From Corynebacterium canis (GTDB lineage Bacteria; Actinomycetota; Actinomycetes; Mycobacteriales; Mycobacteriaceae), in NCBI RefSeq assembly GCF_030408595.1, contig NZ_CP047080.1, forward strand, positions 2,811,353 to 2,875,352: a stretch of 64,000 bases of DNA, read 5' to 3'. A program made the position numbers and the translations under genes. The notes beneath the pieces are model-generated. The model ran no database searches and was not told where the DNA came from. It saw nothing but the letters and a program-made list of their open reading frames with translations. This document shows, piece by piece, positions 1-8,804 of this stretch; position 1 is the first letter of the stretch; each line of letters opens with the position of its first letter.

Positions 1-1211
1 TCCGCCGTGGTGAAGGTTTCCGAGCGGGTGGTCGGGATGGCGGTATTGCGCTCAATAAGCTTGGTCATCACGCCGCCCTTGGTCTCAATGCCCAGGGACA
101 GCGGGGTGACGTCCAGCAACAGCACGTCCTTGACCTCGCCGCGAATCACACCGGCCTGCAGCGCCGCACCAACGGCGACAACCTCGTCCGGGTTCACACC
201 CTTGTTGGGCTCACGGCCGCCGGTGAGTTCCTTCACCAGATCGGTCACGGCAGGCATACGGGTGGAACCACCGACGAGAACCACGTGGTCAACGTCCTTG
301 ATGGATACACCGGCATCCTTGATCACCTGGTGGAACGGCGCCTTCGTCCGGTCCAGCAGGTCCTGGGTGATGCGCTGGAATTCGGTGCGCGACAGGGTCT
401 CGTCCAAGAACAGCGGGTTCTTGTCCGCATCCACCGTGATGTACGGCAGGTTGATACTTGCGGTCTGCGCGGCGGACAGCTCAATCTTTGCCTTTTCCGC
501 GGCTTCGCGCAGGCGCTGCATGGCCATCTTGTCCTTGGTCAGGTCGATGCCGGTGCTGGCCTTGAACTTCTCCACCAGCCAATCCACAATGCGCTGATCC
601 CAGTCATCGCCACCCAGCGAGTTATCGCCGGCGGTGGCGCGGACTTCCACCACACCGTCGCCGATCTCCAGCAGGGACACGTCGAAGGTGCCGCCACCGA
701 GGTCGAACACCAGGATGGTCTGCTCCTTGTCGCCCTTTTCCAAGCCGTAGGCCAGTGCGGCAGCCGTCGGCTCGTTGATAATGCGGAGCACGTTCAGGCC
801 CGCGATCTGGCCGGCTTCCTTCGTTGCCTGGCGCTGCGCGTCTTCGAAGTAGGCGGGGACGGTAATCACGGCGTCGGTAACTTCTTCGCCCAGGTACGCC
901 TCAGCGTCGCGCTTCAGCTTCATCAGGGTACGCGCGGAAATTTCCTGCGGCGTGTACTTCTTTTCATCGATGCCGACGTTCCAGTCTTCGCCCATGTGGC
1001 GCTTGACGGAACGGATCGTACGGTCGACGTTGGTCACGGCCTGGTTCTTCGCCGACTGACCGACCAAAACCTCGCCATTCTTGGCGAATGCAACCACCGA
1101 CGGGGTGGTGCGGGAGCCCTCAGCGTTCGCGATAACTACCGGGTCTCCGCCTTCCAAAACGGCGACAACCGAGTTCGTGGTGCCGAGGTCAATGCCTACT
1201 GCGCGTCCCAT
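1..1211 (-). CDS. dnaK: Chaperone DnaK (Hsp70), N-terminal part
   Basis: The first 403 codons of Hsp70, cut by the window edge. DnaK binds exposed hydrophobic stretches of unfolded proteins in the cytosol and releases them in an ATP cycle driven by DnaJ and GrpE. The ATPase domain is complete: GIDLGTTNS at residues 6-14, then [17 protein letters not shown], then [13 protein letters not shown], and the substrate-binding domain begins at [14 protein letters not shown]. The ATG (1209-1211) follows CAGGAGG by 8 bases, so the start is secure. The promoter region carries an HspR operator and SigA-like and SigH-like promoters, as expected for an actinobacterial dnaK. grpE, dnaJ and hspR would be expected downstream, outside the window. 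Confidence 0.98.
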   Translation of the reverse strand, partial: MGRAVGIDLGTTNSVVAVLEGGDPVVIANAEGSRTTPSVVAFAKNGEVLVGQSAKNQAVTNVDRTIRSVKRHMGEDWNVGIDEKKYTPQEISARTLMKLKRDAEAYLGEEVTDAVITVPAYFEDAQRQATKEAGQIAGLNVLRIINEPTAAALAYGLEKGDKEQTILVFDLGGGTFDVSLLEIGDGVVEVRATAGDNSLGGDDWDQRIVDWLVEKFKASTGIDLTKDKMAMQRLREAAEKAKIELSAAQTASINLPYITVDADKNPLFLDETLSRTEFQRITQDLLDRTKAPFHQVIKDAGVSIKDVDHVVLVGGSTRMPAVTDLVKELTGGREPNKGVNPDEVVAVGAALQAGVIRGEVKDVLLLDVTPLSLGIETKGGVMTKLIERNTAIPTTRSETFTTA

Positions 1212-1311
1212 AGTGTGTTCCTCCTGATGTTTAGGGTTCGTAGTGCAACATTCTCAAAGCCTGAGATTGACATCGCAGCACTCAACCTTCGATGACCACA
1301 TTAGCAGCCAC

Positions 1312-1332
1312 CTTGAGTGGCCACCACTCAAG
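1312..1332 (-). promoter_or_regulatory. HAIR element (HspR operator) of dnaK
   Basis: The inverted repeat CTTGAGT-N7-ACTCAAG is a perfect match to the HAIR consensus bound by the heat-shock repressor HspR in actinobacteria. It lies about 100 bases before the dnaK ATG, just downstream of the probable -10, where a bound repressor would block transcription. Another ACTCAA half-site lies at 1380-1385 and an ACTCAAC at 1280-1286. Confidence 0.93.
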
Positions 1333-1340
1333 CTTTTCAC

Positions 1341-1373
1341 ATTGTATAACAGGCCAACTAATAAAGTTGTTCC
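1341..1373 (-). promoter_or_regulatory. dnaK promoters: SigA-like -10 and SigH-like pair
   Basis: On the minus strand, TACAAT (1341-1346) is a good housekeeping -10, though its -35 is weak. Overlapping it, GGAAC (complement of 1369-1373) and GTT (complement of 1348-1350) are separated by 18 bases, matching the GGAAT/C...GTT pattern of SigH stress promoters. Dual SigA/SigH promoters plus HspR repression are known for corynebacterial dnaK; transcription start sites here are inferred. Confidence 0.6.
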
Positions 1374-1951
1374 CGCGCGACTCAACTTTTTACATAACCG
1401 CAGGCCAGCACCCCAAAAATAGTTGAAAAAACAGGCGACTTCCAGCCGGATCGCACACCCGTACGCACCAACTCAGCACCCACCACACACCATCTACACA
1501 CCGACCAAACACCCGCAAAACCTCCGCATCCACCCGCCCGCAGCACAGCTCTGCCGCCTAGTTGCCGGACCCGCCTCAACCCCACCTTTACCCCCACTAG
1601 CCTTCAGGTGATATGGGCCATAAGATCCCTTATATTCCCCATACGTCACGCATCGACTGCCGCTAGGTCTCCATACCTGTGTGTGACCCGAACGGCGATC
1701 GGCTACGGCAACACCACCATTGGATGAAAAGAGAGCCCCCTTTGCCTCAACCTTTTATGGTTTTGCTACCCCCGCGGTCACCCTCGCCGCCTTGGGCTTT
1801 TTTCGCCATGTTCGCTCCCCAAGCTGTTGGCGGGCGGACACGTCCTGCTGGGGACCGGCCACCTACCTTCCGTTGTGACCGATCCGTGTCATACCGCAAA
1901 CACTTGTAATACACGCATTTGCATACAAAGGAAGAAGGAGTCCGTCTCACC
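1374..1951. other. Intergenic region between dnaK and putA
   Basis: No convincing gene. The stretch is rich in ACC/CAC triplets at 1440-1600, and the short open frames there have no ribosome site or family resemblance. An interrupted inverted repeat, GTGATATGGG (1608-1617) and CCCATACGTCAC (1638-1649), lies upstream of putA and could be regulatory. The putA ribosome site AGGAAGAAGGAG is at 1929-1940. Confidence 0.5.
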
Positions 1952-4900
1952 ATGACGTACGTCAACCGCGATCTTGAAAAGCTTCAAGAAAAGATTGTTA
2001 CCCGGGCCAATGAGTGGCTCGCGGCGGAGAAAAACGCCGCGCGGAACAAGAGCACCGAACAGCTCGCCGCCATGGTGCATGACCCGAGTGGTGTGGAATT
2101 CACCATGCGCTTCGTGGACCGGGTCGCCCGCCCGCAGTGCAACGATGTGGCCGCCCGCGAGCTGGCCAAGCTCACCGATGATAAGTTGCCGGATTTCATC
2201 GGCCCGATCGACCGCACCTTGGTCTCCACCGGCGCCAAGATGGCTAAGTTCCTTCCCAATGTGATCATGCCTGCCGCCCGCACCCGCCTGCGGCAGATGG
2301 TGAGCCACCTGGTGCTTGACGCGGAGGGCAAGGCGCTGAACAAGCTCCTTGATGAATCCCGCGCGAAGGGCTACCGCCTGAACGTGAACCTCCTCGGCGA
2401 GGCCGTCCTCGGCGATGGCGAGGCAAATAACCGCCTCCGCCGCACCATGGAGCTGTTAAAGAACCCCCGCGTGGATTACGTATCCATCAAGGCCACCTCC
2501 GTTGTGGCCCAGCTGAACCCGTGGGATATTGACGGCAATACGGAGCTGCTCAAGGATCGCCTGCGCCCGCTGTACCGCCTGGCCATGCAGCGCGACCCGC
2601 ACCCGTTTATCAACCTGGACATGGAGGAATACAAGGACCTCCATGTAACCATCCGCCTGTTCGAAGAGCTCCTCATGGAAGAGGAATTCCTCGGCCTCGA
2701 GGCCGGCATCGTGCTGCAGGCGTACCTGCCTGACTCGTTCCCCGCGTTGCAGCGCCTGGCTGAGTTTGCCAAGCGCCGCGCCGAGGCCGGTGGCGCGAAG
2801 ATCAAGATCCGCCTGGTCAAGGGAGCGAACCTGTCCATGGAAAAGGTGGATGCGGAGCTGCACGGCTGGTACCCCGCGCCGTACGCCACCAAGGAGGACG
2901 TGGACGCGAACTACCTGCGCATGATGGACTATATCCTGCGCCCCGAGCATGAAAACGTGCGCGTGGGTATCGCATCCCACAACCTATTTTCGGTGGCGTC
3001 TGCCTACGAGCTGAGCGTTGAGCGTGGCGTCGAGGCGCAACTGGACGTCGAAATGCTGCAGGGTATGGCCCCCGCGCAGGCGGAGGCTGTGCGCCAGGCC
3101 GTGGGCACGGTGATTCTGTACACCCCGGTGGTCCACGCGGAGGACTTCGACGTGGCCGTGAGCTACCTTGTCCGCCGCCTGGAGGAAAACGGCGCCCCGG
3201 AGAACTTCCTGTACGCCCTGTTCGGAGGCGACCTTTCCGAGCAGGAGCAGCGGTTCCGCGAGTCGGTGGCCCGCCGCTGGGAGGTTTCGGAGGATTCCCG
3301 CCGCCTGACCACGCCGTCTACCTTTAACGCTTCCGATTCTGACCCGGCGTTACTGTCCACGCTGGAGTGGGCGCGCGAGTTGAGCGATCCGCAGCCGGAG
3401 TGGAAGCTGGTCACCGACGTGGACGTGGTTGACGCCGCCGTTGAGAAGCTGCTCGCCTCCCCGCGTCTCGACGTCGCGGAACGCACCGCCCTCCTCGAAC
3501 GCGCCGCCGACGAGCTGGAGAACATGCGTCAGGAGCTCCTCGGTGTGATGACCCACGAGGCGGGCAAGACCGTGGCCGAGGCCGATCCCGAGGTTTCCGA
3601 GGCGATCGACTTTGCCCGCTACTACGCCAAGTGCGCCCAGGCCCTTAACACCCCTGGTTATTCCACCTTTACCCCGCATAACCTGGTGGTTGTGGCTTCC
3701 CCGTGGAACTTCCCGGTGGCCATCCCGCTCGGCGGTGTGTTCGCCTCCATCGCCGCGGGTGCGAAGGTTGTGCTCAAGCCCGCCCCGGAGGTGCGCCGCT
3801 GCGCCGAGGTGGCCATGAAGGCCCTGCGTAAGGCGGGTATCGGCGAGGATTTGGCGGAGCTGATGCACACGGATGAGGCGGATGCGGGCCGCCGCCTGAT
3901 GTCTCACCCGGATGTGGACGCCATCATTCTCACCGGCGCTTCCGAGACCGCTTCGCTGTTCCGCGGGTGGAAGCCGGAGATGAATATCCATGCGGAAACC
4001 TCCGGCAAGAACGCAATCATTGTCACGCCTTCCGCGGACCCGGATTTGGCGGTTGCGGACGTGTACAAGTCCGCCTTTGGGCACGCCGGCCAGAAGTGCT
4101 CCGCCGCTTCCCTGGTCATCCTCGTCGGCGACGTGGGTCGTTTCACCGACCAGCTTATCGACGCCACTCGTACCCTACGTGTCGGCCACGGCTACGAGCT
4201 GTCCACCACAATGAACGGTCTAATTTCTCCCCCCGGCGACAAGTTGCTGCGCGGCTTGACCAAGCTGGAATCCGGCGAAACTTGGCTGGTCAAGCCGGAG
4301 AAGCTGAACGAGGAGGGCACCCTGTGGTCCCCCGGTATCCGCGATAATGTGCGCCCGGGCAGCTGGTTCCACACGCACGAATGCTTCGGCCCGGTGCTCG
4401 GCATTATGCACGCTTCCACCTTGGAAGAGGCTATCGAATGGCAGAACAGCACCGGCTTCGGCCTGACCGGCGGCATTCACTCGCTGGACGAGGATGAGGT
4501 CGCTTTGTGGCGCGAAAAGGTTGAGGTGGGCAATGCCTATATCAACCGCGGCATCACCGGTGCGATCGTGCAGCGCCAGCCCTTCGGCGGTTGGAAGAAC
4601 TCCTCGGTGGGTGTTGGCGCCAAGGCCGGCGGCCCGAACTACGTGGCGCAATTGGGCACGTGGGCCGATGTCGATTCCGATATCCCCTCGGTGAGCCTGA
4701 CCCCCGCGTACCGTGAGCTGGCCAATACCGATTTCCTGCGCCGCGCCGCCGCTTTGGACGAGTTGGCTTGGCGCACCGAGTTCGGCGTGGAGCAGGACTT
4801 CACCGGCCTGCGTTGCGAATCCAATGTGTTCCGCTACCGCCCGCTGGAAACCCTGTACGTGGTCGGCGACGATGAGGAGCAATTCGCGCGCCTGCAGCTG

Positions 4901-5155
4901 GCCGCCTTGCGCACCGGCACGGAATTGCGTCGCCTGGAAACCCACGAGTGGTTCCCGCCGCATTCCCGCATCCGCGCCATCGGCGACGGCCCGGTACCTG
5001 CCACGATCTACGAGTGGGCCGCGCTCAATGGCTCGGTTGTTATCGATACCCCCGTGCTGGCGGACGGCCGCCGTGAGCTCCTTCACTTCCTGAAGGAGCA
5101 GGCAGTGTCCACCACCAAGCACCGCTTCGGCTATATCAAGAGCGAAGACAAGTAA
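1952..5155 (+). CDS. putA: Bifunctional proline dehydrogenase / glutamate-semialdehyde dehydrogenase
   Basis: 1067 residues. PutA oxidises L-proline to pyrroline-5-carboxylate with FAD, then the semialdehyde to glutamate with NAD+, passing the intermediate inside the protein. Residues roughly 30-460 are the FAD/TIM-barrel proline dehydrogenase (VDYVSIKATSV; IRLVKGANL; IASHN). Residues roughly 500-960 are the aldehyde dehydrogenase, with catalytic Glu682 in HAETSGKNA and nucleophile Cys716 in GHAGQKCSAASL. There is no N-terminal ribbon-helix-helix DNA-binding domain, so this PutA is unlikely to be its own repressor. An in-frame ATG at 1919 exists, but the ATG at 1952 has the ribosome site AGGAAGAAGGAG 11 bases upstream. 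Transcribed alone; a strong terminator follows. Confidence 0.96.
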   Translation: MTYVNRDLEKLQEKIVTRANEWLAAEKNAARNKSTEQLAAMVHDPSGVEFTMRFVDRVARPQCNDVAARELAKLTDDKLPDFIGPIDRTLVSTGAKMAKFLPNVIMPAARTRLRQMVSHLVLDAEGKALNKLLDESRAKGYRLNVNLLGEAVLGDGEANNRLRRTMELLKNPRVDYVSIKATSVVAQLNPWDIDGNTELLKDRLRPLYRLAMQRDPHPFINLDMEEYKDLHVTIRLFEELLMEEEFLGLEAGIVLQAYLPDSFPALQRLAEFAKRRAEAGGAKIKIRLVKGANLSMEKVDAELHGWYPAPYATKEDVDANYLRMMDYILRPEHENVRVGIASHNLFSVASAYELSVERGVEAQLDVEMLQGMAPAQAEAVRQAVGTVILYTPVVHAEDFDVAVSYLVRRLEENGAPENFLYALFGGDLSEQEQRFRESVARRWEVSEDSRRLTTPSTFNASDSDPALLSTLEWARELSDPQPEWKLVTDVDVVDAAVEKLLASPRLDVAERTALLERAADELENMRQELLGVMTHEAGKTVAEADPEVSEAIDFARYYAKCAQALNTPGYSTFTPHNLVVVASPWNFPVAIPLGGVFASIAAGAKVVLKPAPEVRRCAEVAMKALRKAGIGEDLAELMHTDEADAGRRLMSHPDVDAIILTGASETASLFRGWKPEMNIHAETSGKNAIIVTPSADPDLAVADVYKSAFGHAGQKCSAASLVILVGDVGRFTDQLIDATRTLRVGHGYELSTTMNGLISPPGDKLLRGLTKLESGETWLVKPEKLNEEGTLWSPGIRDNVRPGSWFHTHECFGPVLGIMHASTLEEAIEWQNSTGFGLTGGIHSLDEDEVALWREKVEVGNAYINRGITGAIVQRQPFGGWKNSSVGVGAKAGGPNYVAQLGTWADVDSDIPSVSLTPAYRELANTDFLRRAAALDELAWRTEFGVEQDFTGLRCESNVFRYRPLETLYVVGDDEEQFARLQLAALRTGTELRRLETHEWFPPHSRIRAIGDGPVPATIYEWAALNGSVVIDTPVLADGRRELLHFLKEQAVSTTKHRFGYIKSEDK

Positions 5156-5171
5156 ACTTCGCGCCTTAAGC

Positions 5172-5216
5172 CTCCCGCCGCCCTGGTTTTCCTATCCGGG
5201 GCGGCGGGAGTTTTAT
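5172..5216 (+). terminator. Rho-independent terminator of putA
   Basis: A perfect 12-bp stem, CTCCCGCCGCCC (5172-5183) with GGGCGGCGGGAG (5199-5210), a 15-base loop, then TTTTAT. It lies 16 bases after the putA stop. Confidence 0.93.
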
Positions 5217-5241
5217 CACTGGTGCTCTTTATTGCTCGCCG

Positions 5242-5277
5242 TTATAAGTTTGCGCTGATGTTTATAAGTTTGCACTG
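5242..5277. repeat. Two 16-bp direct repeats upstream of the AI-2E-family gene
   Basis: TTATAAGTTTGCGCTG (5242-5257) and TTATAAGTTTGCACTG (5262-5277) differ at one base and are 20 bp apart, about two helical turns. They lie 40 bases before the GTG of the membrane protein gene. The arrangement looks like a tandem activator or repressor site; the cognate factor is unknown. Confidence 0.6.
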
Positions 5278-5317
5278 TGGATTGCTTGGTAACAATATTG
5301 CGAACTGATGTTGGCAC

Positions 5318-6709
5318 GTGCCCTTTTACATGGCAAAGTTATGGTCGATGAGTACTAATACCGACCCGACAGAAGCCCTCGTCAATGTTGTCGAAGGCAC
5401 TCCAGCAGCTCCGCAAGCTGATGCTGGTACTTCTTCCACGTCGAGCGGCCAGGCACCGAAAGTCGACCGCGCCATTATCCTTGGCCAAGACGGTCGTTGG
5501 GTTGCCGCTTGGGCGCTCCGTTTTATTATCCTTGCCGTCGCCGCCTATATCGCCTGGCTAGGCCTTGCCCAGGTGTGGCAAGGCCTGCTGCCGATCATGC
5601 TATCGATTTTGTTGTGCACCGTATTGTGGCCGCCAACAAAATGGCTGCGCGATCGCGGCATGAAACCAGGGGCCGCATCCGCAATCACCCTCGTATCCGT
5701 CTTTGCGGTGATGAGCGGGCTGGTTGCCGCCATGGCACCAAGCGTTTCCTCGCAATCCAAAGACCTTTTCGATCAAGCCGTGTCCGGCGTGCGCTTTATC
5801 CAAAACTGGGTAAAGGGCCCACCGCTGAATGTGGATGCCGAACAGCTCAATAACGTGGTCAACGAAATCGTGTCTCGAGTGCAGGCCCAGGCGAGCAATA
5901 TCGCAACGGGCGTGTTTGAGGGCGTGTCCACGGCGTCGTCAATCGCCGTCACCCTCGGCGTGGTGTTAGTACTCACGTTCTTCTTCCTCAAGGACGGCGA
6001 TCAATTCATTCCCTGGCTGCGCCGCAACACCGGCGAAACGGCCGGCTGGCACCTGACCGAAGTGCTATCCCGCACGTGGAACACACTTGCGGGCTTTATC
6101 CGCGCCCAGGCCATCGTATCTTTGATCGATGCGGTGTTTATCGGCATCGGCCTGCTGCTGCTCGGCGTCCCGCTGGCGCTCGTGCTAGCCACGCTCACCT
6201 TCTTCGCCGGGTTCATTCCGATCGTAGGTGCGGTTTCCGCCGGTGCCATCAGCGTGCTCGTTGCGCTGGTGTCCAATGGCCCAACCACGGCCATCTTGGT
6301 CTTGATATTGATCCTGGTAGTGCAGCAGGTCGAGGGGAATATCCTGTCGCCGATCCTGCAGTCGAAGGCCATGAATCTGCACCCCGTGATCGTCCTCCTC
6401 GCGGTGCTCGTGGGCGGCGGTTTGTTCGGTATTATCGGCGCCTTTCTCTCCGTACCGGTGGCGGCCACGCTCGCGGTCTGGCTGCGCTACCACGCCGAAA
6501 TGGTGTCGCTCCGCACAGGCGAAACTACGGTCGATGAGATTGAGATCCAAACAAGGGGCGCAACATCGAAGCTGACCGCCCACGAAACCATTGGTAAAAT
6601 CCGCGAACGCTTCCACACCCTGGTAAACCGCCGCCAAGCGACGGTGGCCGAAGCCGATGCGAACACTGAATCGAAGCCAGATTCAAAGCCAGAGGGCGCC
6701 ACAGATTAA
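5318..6709 (+). CDS. AI-2E family membrane transporter (PF01594-type)
   Basis: 463 residues. Proteins of this family are polytopic and have been linked to export of the signal AI-2, Na+/H+ exchange or other small solutes; the substrate here is unknown. A Thr/Ser/Ala-rich cytoplasmic N-terminus (about 70 residues) precedes paired helices near residues 65-140, a soluble loop (180-210), and further helices at roughly 200-400. The conserved end of the family is visible (VVQQVEGNILSPILQ and FGIIGAFLSVPVAAT). The C-terminus is a charged tail. The start is uncertain: GTG at 5318, ATG at 5330 or ATG at 5348; none has a good ribosome site. The 20-bp-period direct repeats just upstream may control it. 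Confidence 0.85.
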   Translation: MPFYMAKLWSMSTNTDPTEALVNVVEGTPAAPQADAGTSSTSSGQAPKVDRAIILGQDGRWVAAWALRFIILAVAAYIAWLGLAQVWQGLLPIMLSILLCTVLWPPTKWLRDRGMKPGAASAITLVSVFAVMSGLVAAMAPSVSSQSKDLFDQAVSGVRFIQNWVKGPPLNVDAEQLNNVVNEIVSRVQAQASNIATGVFEGVSTASSIAVTLGVVLVLTFFFLKDGDQFIPWLRRNTGETAGWHLTEVLSRTWNTLAGFIRAQAIVSLIDAVFIGIGLLLLGVPLALVLATLTFFAGFIPIVGAVSAGAISVLVALVSNGPTTAILVLILILVVQQVEGNILSPILQSKAMNLHPVIVLLAVLVGGGLFGIIGAFLSVPVAATLAVWLRYHAEMVSLRTGETTVDEIEIQTRGATSKLTAHETIGKIRERFHTLVNRRQATVAEADANTESKPDSKPEGATD

Positions 6710-6741
6710 GGATGGCTCGCGTCGGGGCAGGCGCGAGACCC

Positions 6742-7311
6742 TCAACCCCGGATATGCCGCACCACTCGGTCCCCGGCGCTTGCCAGCTCAAGCGCCCCTT
6801 GCGCTACCGCCTCCCCCCATGTCCGCGCCGCGGAATCATCGGCCTGATCGCTCACTTGTTTGAGCAGCGTGACGGGGATCCGTAACCTTCGGCCGATAAA
6901 AGCCACCACGTGGCCTTCCATATCCACTAGGTCGGCGCGCGCGGCGATCTTGTCTCGCACCTCGCCGTCCGCGATAAAGCTATCGCCGGTGGCTAAGCGC
7001 GCGACCGGAAACAACCCGGTTGGGCGCAGCGTAATCTCATTCGGAAACGGCTTCCCCGTTATCTTCGCTATCAGCTCGTCCGATACGTCGTGCCGCAGCA
7101 CGCTGGAGATTTCGAAAATACCATTGAGCCCGCCGAGGCTCCCCGCGGTCCCGATATTGATAATGTGCCGCGGCCTCCGTTCGGCAAGGTATTCCATCAA
7201 AGTCACTGCGCAGCGCGTGGTGCCAATTCCGGTGATCAGCACGGGCTGGCCCGTAACGTGCGCCGCTTCTTCGGCGGTCGCGGAAACGAACAGGATTTCG
7301 TCTTGTTTCAT
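6742..7311 (-). CDS. 5'-methylthioadenosine/S-adenosylhomocysteine nucleosidase
   Basis: 189 residues, phosphorylase/nucleosidase fold. The enzyme would cleave adenine from S-adenosylhomocysteine and methylthioadenosine in the cytosol, removing inhibitors of methylation and feeding methionine recycling. Seen: the N-terminal strand and glycine turn (ILFVSATAEEA; GIGTTRCA), IINIGTAGSLGG, the substrate-contact VDMEGHVVAF, and the catalytic aspartate in KQVSDQADDSA. It is shorter than the usual 230 residues because several loops are reduced. The gene is divergent from the FprA-like gene. A weak McbR-like sequence, TAGAC-N6-GTATG (7343-7358), lies 32 bases before its ATG and a better one is at 7423-7438, consistent with control by the methionine/cysteine regulator McbR. 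Confidence 0.82.
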   Translation of the reverse strand: MKQDEILFVSATAEEAAHVTGQPVLITGIGTTRCAVTLMEYLAERRPRHIINIGTAGSLGGLNGIFEISSVLRHDVSDELIAKITGKPFPNEITLRPTGLFPVARLATGDSFIADGEVRDKIAARADLVDMEGHVVAFIGRRLRIPVTLLKQVSDQADDSAARTWGEAVAQGALELASAGDRVVRHIRG

Positions 7312-7422
7312 AGTTGTTCATTGTAAGCGCCCTCCCAGCATCTAGACCGCTCTGTATGTTTATCGGTCCACATTCGAGCCCGCAGTACACCATTTACCCG
7401 CCGCCACCTCCCACACCTTCTA

Positions 7423-7438
7423 CAGACAAAGCAGTCTA
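7423..7438. promoter_or_regulatory. McbR-like operator
   Basis: CAGAC-AAAGCA-GTCTA matches 9 of the 10 defined bases of the McbR box TAGAC-N6-GTCTA described for Corynebacterium glutamicum. McbR represses methionine and cysteine genes and is released by S-adenosylhomocysteine. The site lies between the divergent nucleosidase and FprA-like genes, 8 bases before the -35 of the latter. Confidence 0.6.
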
Positions 7439-7446
7439 GAAAGTGC

Positions 7447-7476
7447 TTGCATTTCCGATCCGGGTTGCGCTATGTT
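7447..7476 (+). promoter_or_regulatory. Promoter of the FprA-like gene
   Basis: TTGCAT (7447-7452) and TATGTT (7471-7476) are separated by 18 bases, a reasonable SigA promoter. The ribosome site AGAGGA (7495-7500) and ATG (7509) follow at suitable distances. The McbR-like box abuts the -35 on its upstream side. Confidence 0.6.
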
Positions 7477-7508
7477 AGGAGAAACTATCGCAGCAGAGGA
7501 CGTTGACT

Positions 7509-7898
7509 ATGAAGATCGCAATCATTGGCGCTACCGCTCACGGCATCCGTACCGCTGAGGAGTTCGCCGCCTTGCCCAATACGCACGTGGATATTTTTGA
7601 TTCCCGCCCGGCCCCGTTTGGGCTTACGCACTACGGCGCTAGCCACCCCGATATTCGCTTTATCGGCAACGTTGACATTGGGCGCGACATTACGCGGGAG
7701 GAGCTAGACCCGCTTTACGACGCCGTGATTACCGCCACCCACTCCCCCATCGCCGTAAGCTACGACGTGCTGGATTTGATCCACACCAAGGGTATCCCCC
7801 ACACCACTTGGGAGCAGCACTCACAGACGAACCAATCTTCACCCCGCGATTGGTTCGCCACGTTCCGGGCCGCCCGCGAGGTGCCTACCTGGATCTAG
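7509..7898 (+). CDS. Miniature FprA-like NAD(P)/FAD-binding protein
   Basis: 129 residues. The sequence resembles the N-terminal FAD region of FprA-type ferredoxin-NADP+ reductases: an initial strand (MKIAIIGATAHGIRTAEEF), VDIFDSRPAPFGLTHYG, then IRFIGNVDIGRDITREELDPLYDAV in two neighbouring parts. It then jumps to a segment like the FprA C-terminal tail (TKGIPHTTWE). The NADPH domain and most of the middle (about 300 residues) are absent, and the Rossmann glycine motif is altered (GATAHG, not GxGxxG). It is probably not a working reductase; a FAD-binding or regulatory role is inference. The ATG at 7509 is 8 bases after AGAGGA; a TTG at 7503 is less likely. Its last 14 bases overlap the convergent gene. 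Confidence 0.7.
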   Translation: MKIAIIGATAHGIRTAEEFAALPNTHVDIFDSRPAPFGLTHYGASHPDIRFIGNVDIGRDITREELDPLYDAVITATHSPIAVSYDVLDLIHTKGIPHTTWEQHSQTNQSSPRDWFATFRAAREVPTWI

Positions 7899-8445
7899 CG
7901 CCTTGCATGTGCTCTTGGTACCAATCCTGGTGCGTGAGCACGGTACTACTTGGGCGCCCGTTGCGGATCGGATCGTACCATTCCACGATCGGCGTATCGG
8001 GCGCCACAAAGCAGTATTCCATCAGGGGGGCGCACTGGGATTTCCATTCGTCCCAGGCGTGTGACACCACAATTTCGGAGACGCCGAGCACGTTATAAAA
8101 CTTGTGGTGCGGCTGCCGGAACACCGCGCGCGCGTCGCAATCCTCGAGGATATCGTCGATATCCTCGCCGGCGAAGTCCTCGCCGAGGGGCACCATGACC
8201 GCACCGAGTTTGACGCAGGCGAAAAATACCTCCCAATACTCCTCGCTGTATCCGCCGAGGAATACCACGCGATCGCTCAGCCCGATCCCCATGGCGGCGA
8301 GCCCGGCAGCGACGCGGGAGGACGCGTCGTCGAGAGTCGCGTAATCCGTATCCACGCCCCCGGGGAGCGCCGCCGATTCAGCTGGCGATTGCTGCACGTA
8401 ATATTCCAAGGCATCCGCGAACGTAGCAAACTCTGGACGGTACAT
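7885..8445 (-). CDS. Truncated AMP-binding (acyl-CoA ligase) family protein
   Basis: 186 residues. It matches the first third of ANL-superfamily fatty-acid CoA ligases: FADALEYYVQQSP, YATLDDASSRVAAGLAAMGI, DRVVFLGGYSEEYWEVFFACVKLGAV in adjacent parts, and VPLGEDFAGEDIDDILEDC. It ends just after the position of the ATP-binding P-loop, where the usual TSGTTGxPKG is degenerate (RNGRPSSTVLTH). The catalytic and C-terminal lid domains are absent, so adenylation is unlikely. ATG at 8443-8445 has AAGGAG 10 bases upstream; the earlier ATG pair at 8470 does not. Either a decayed gene with an intact frame or a standalone lipid-binding relic. Confidence 0.7.
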   Translation of the reverse strand: MYRPEFATFADALEYYVQQSPAESAALPGGVDTDYATLDDASSRVAAGLAAMGIGLSDRVVFLGGYSEEYWEVFFACVKLGAVMVPLGEDFAGEDIDDILEDCDARAVFRQPHHKFYNVLGVSEIVVSHAWDEWKSQCAPLMEYCFVAPDTPIVEWYDPIRNGRPSSTVLTHQDWYQEHMQGARSR

Positions 8446-8804
8446 TGCTGGCGAGCTCCTTCGTTTCATCATGGCGTGTTGCGCGGGATCATCAAGCCGC
8501 TAAGGCCACCGCCGCACGACCCATGCAGCAGTTGTTCTGTATCCGCCCCGCGATCGCTGAGATTGCTGCAACCTGCGGGGTTGTGGATAGTTACTACAGT
8601 CAGGATTACACGTATAAAGTTCCCGCGCAATTTAATGAGTAATTTTTCATTTTTCGCGGTTGCGGGCCCGCGCGGATTGGGTAATGGTTCGCTTGGCGCC
8701 CGTTAATTACAGCCAAGTAACTACATGCGCCACGAAACTGTGTTTGATTCATTCATGCGCGTTGCCCACACTCGAAAATTCAATCTTCCGCTATCGTAGT
8801 TTCC
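8446..8804. other. Divergent intergenic region, no gene seen
   Basis: Separates the leftward ligase-like gene from the rightward flippase gene. On the plus strand TATCGT (8792-8797) ends 7 bases before the GTG of the flippase, suggesting a leaderless transcript. No other structure is evident. Confidence 0.5.
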
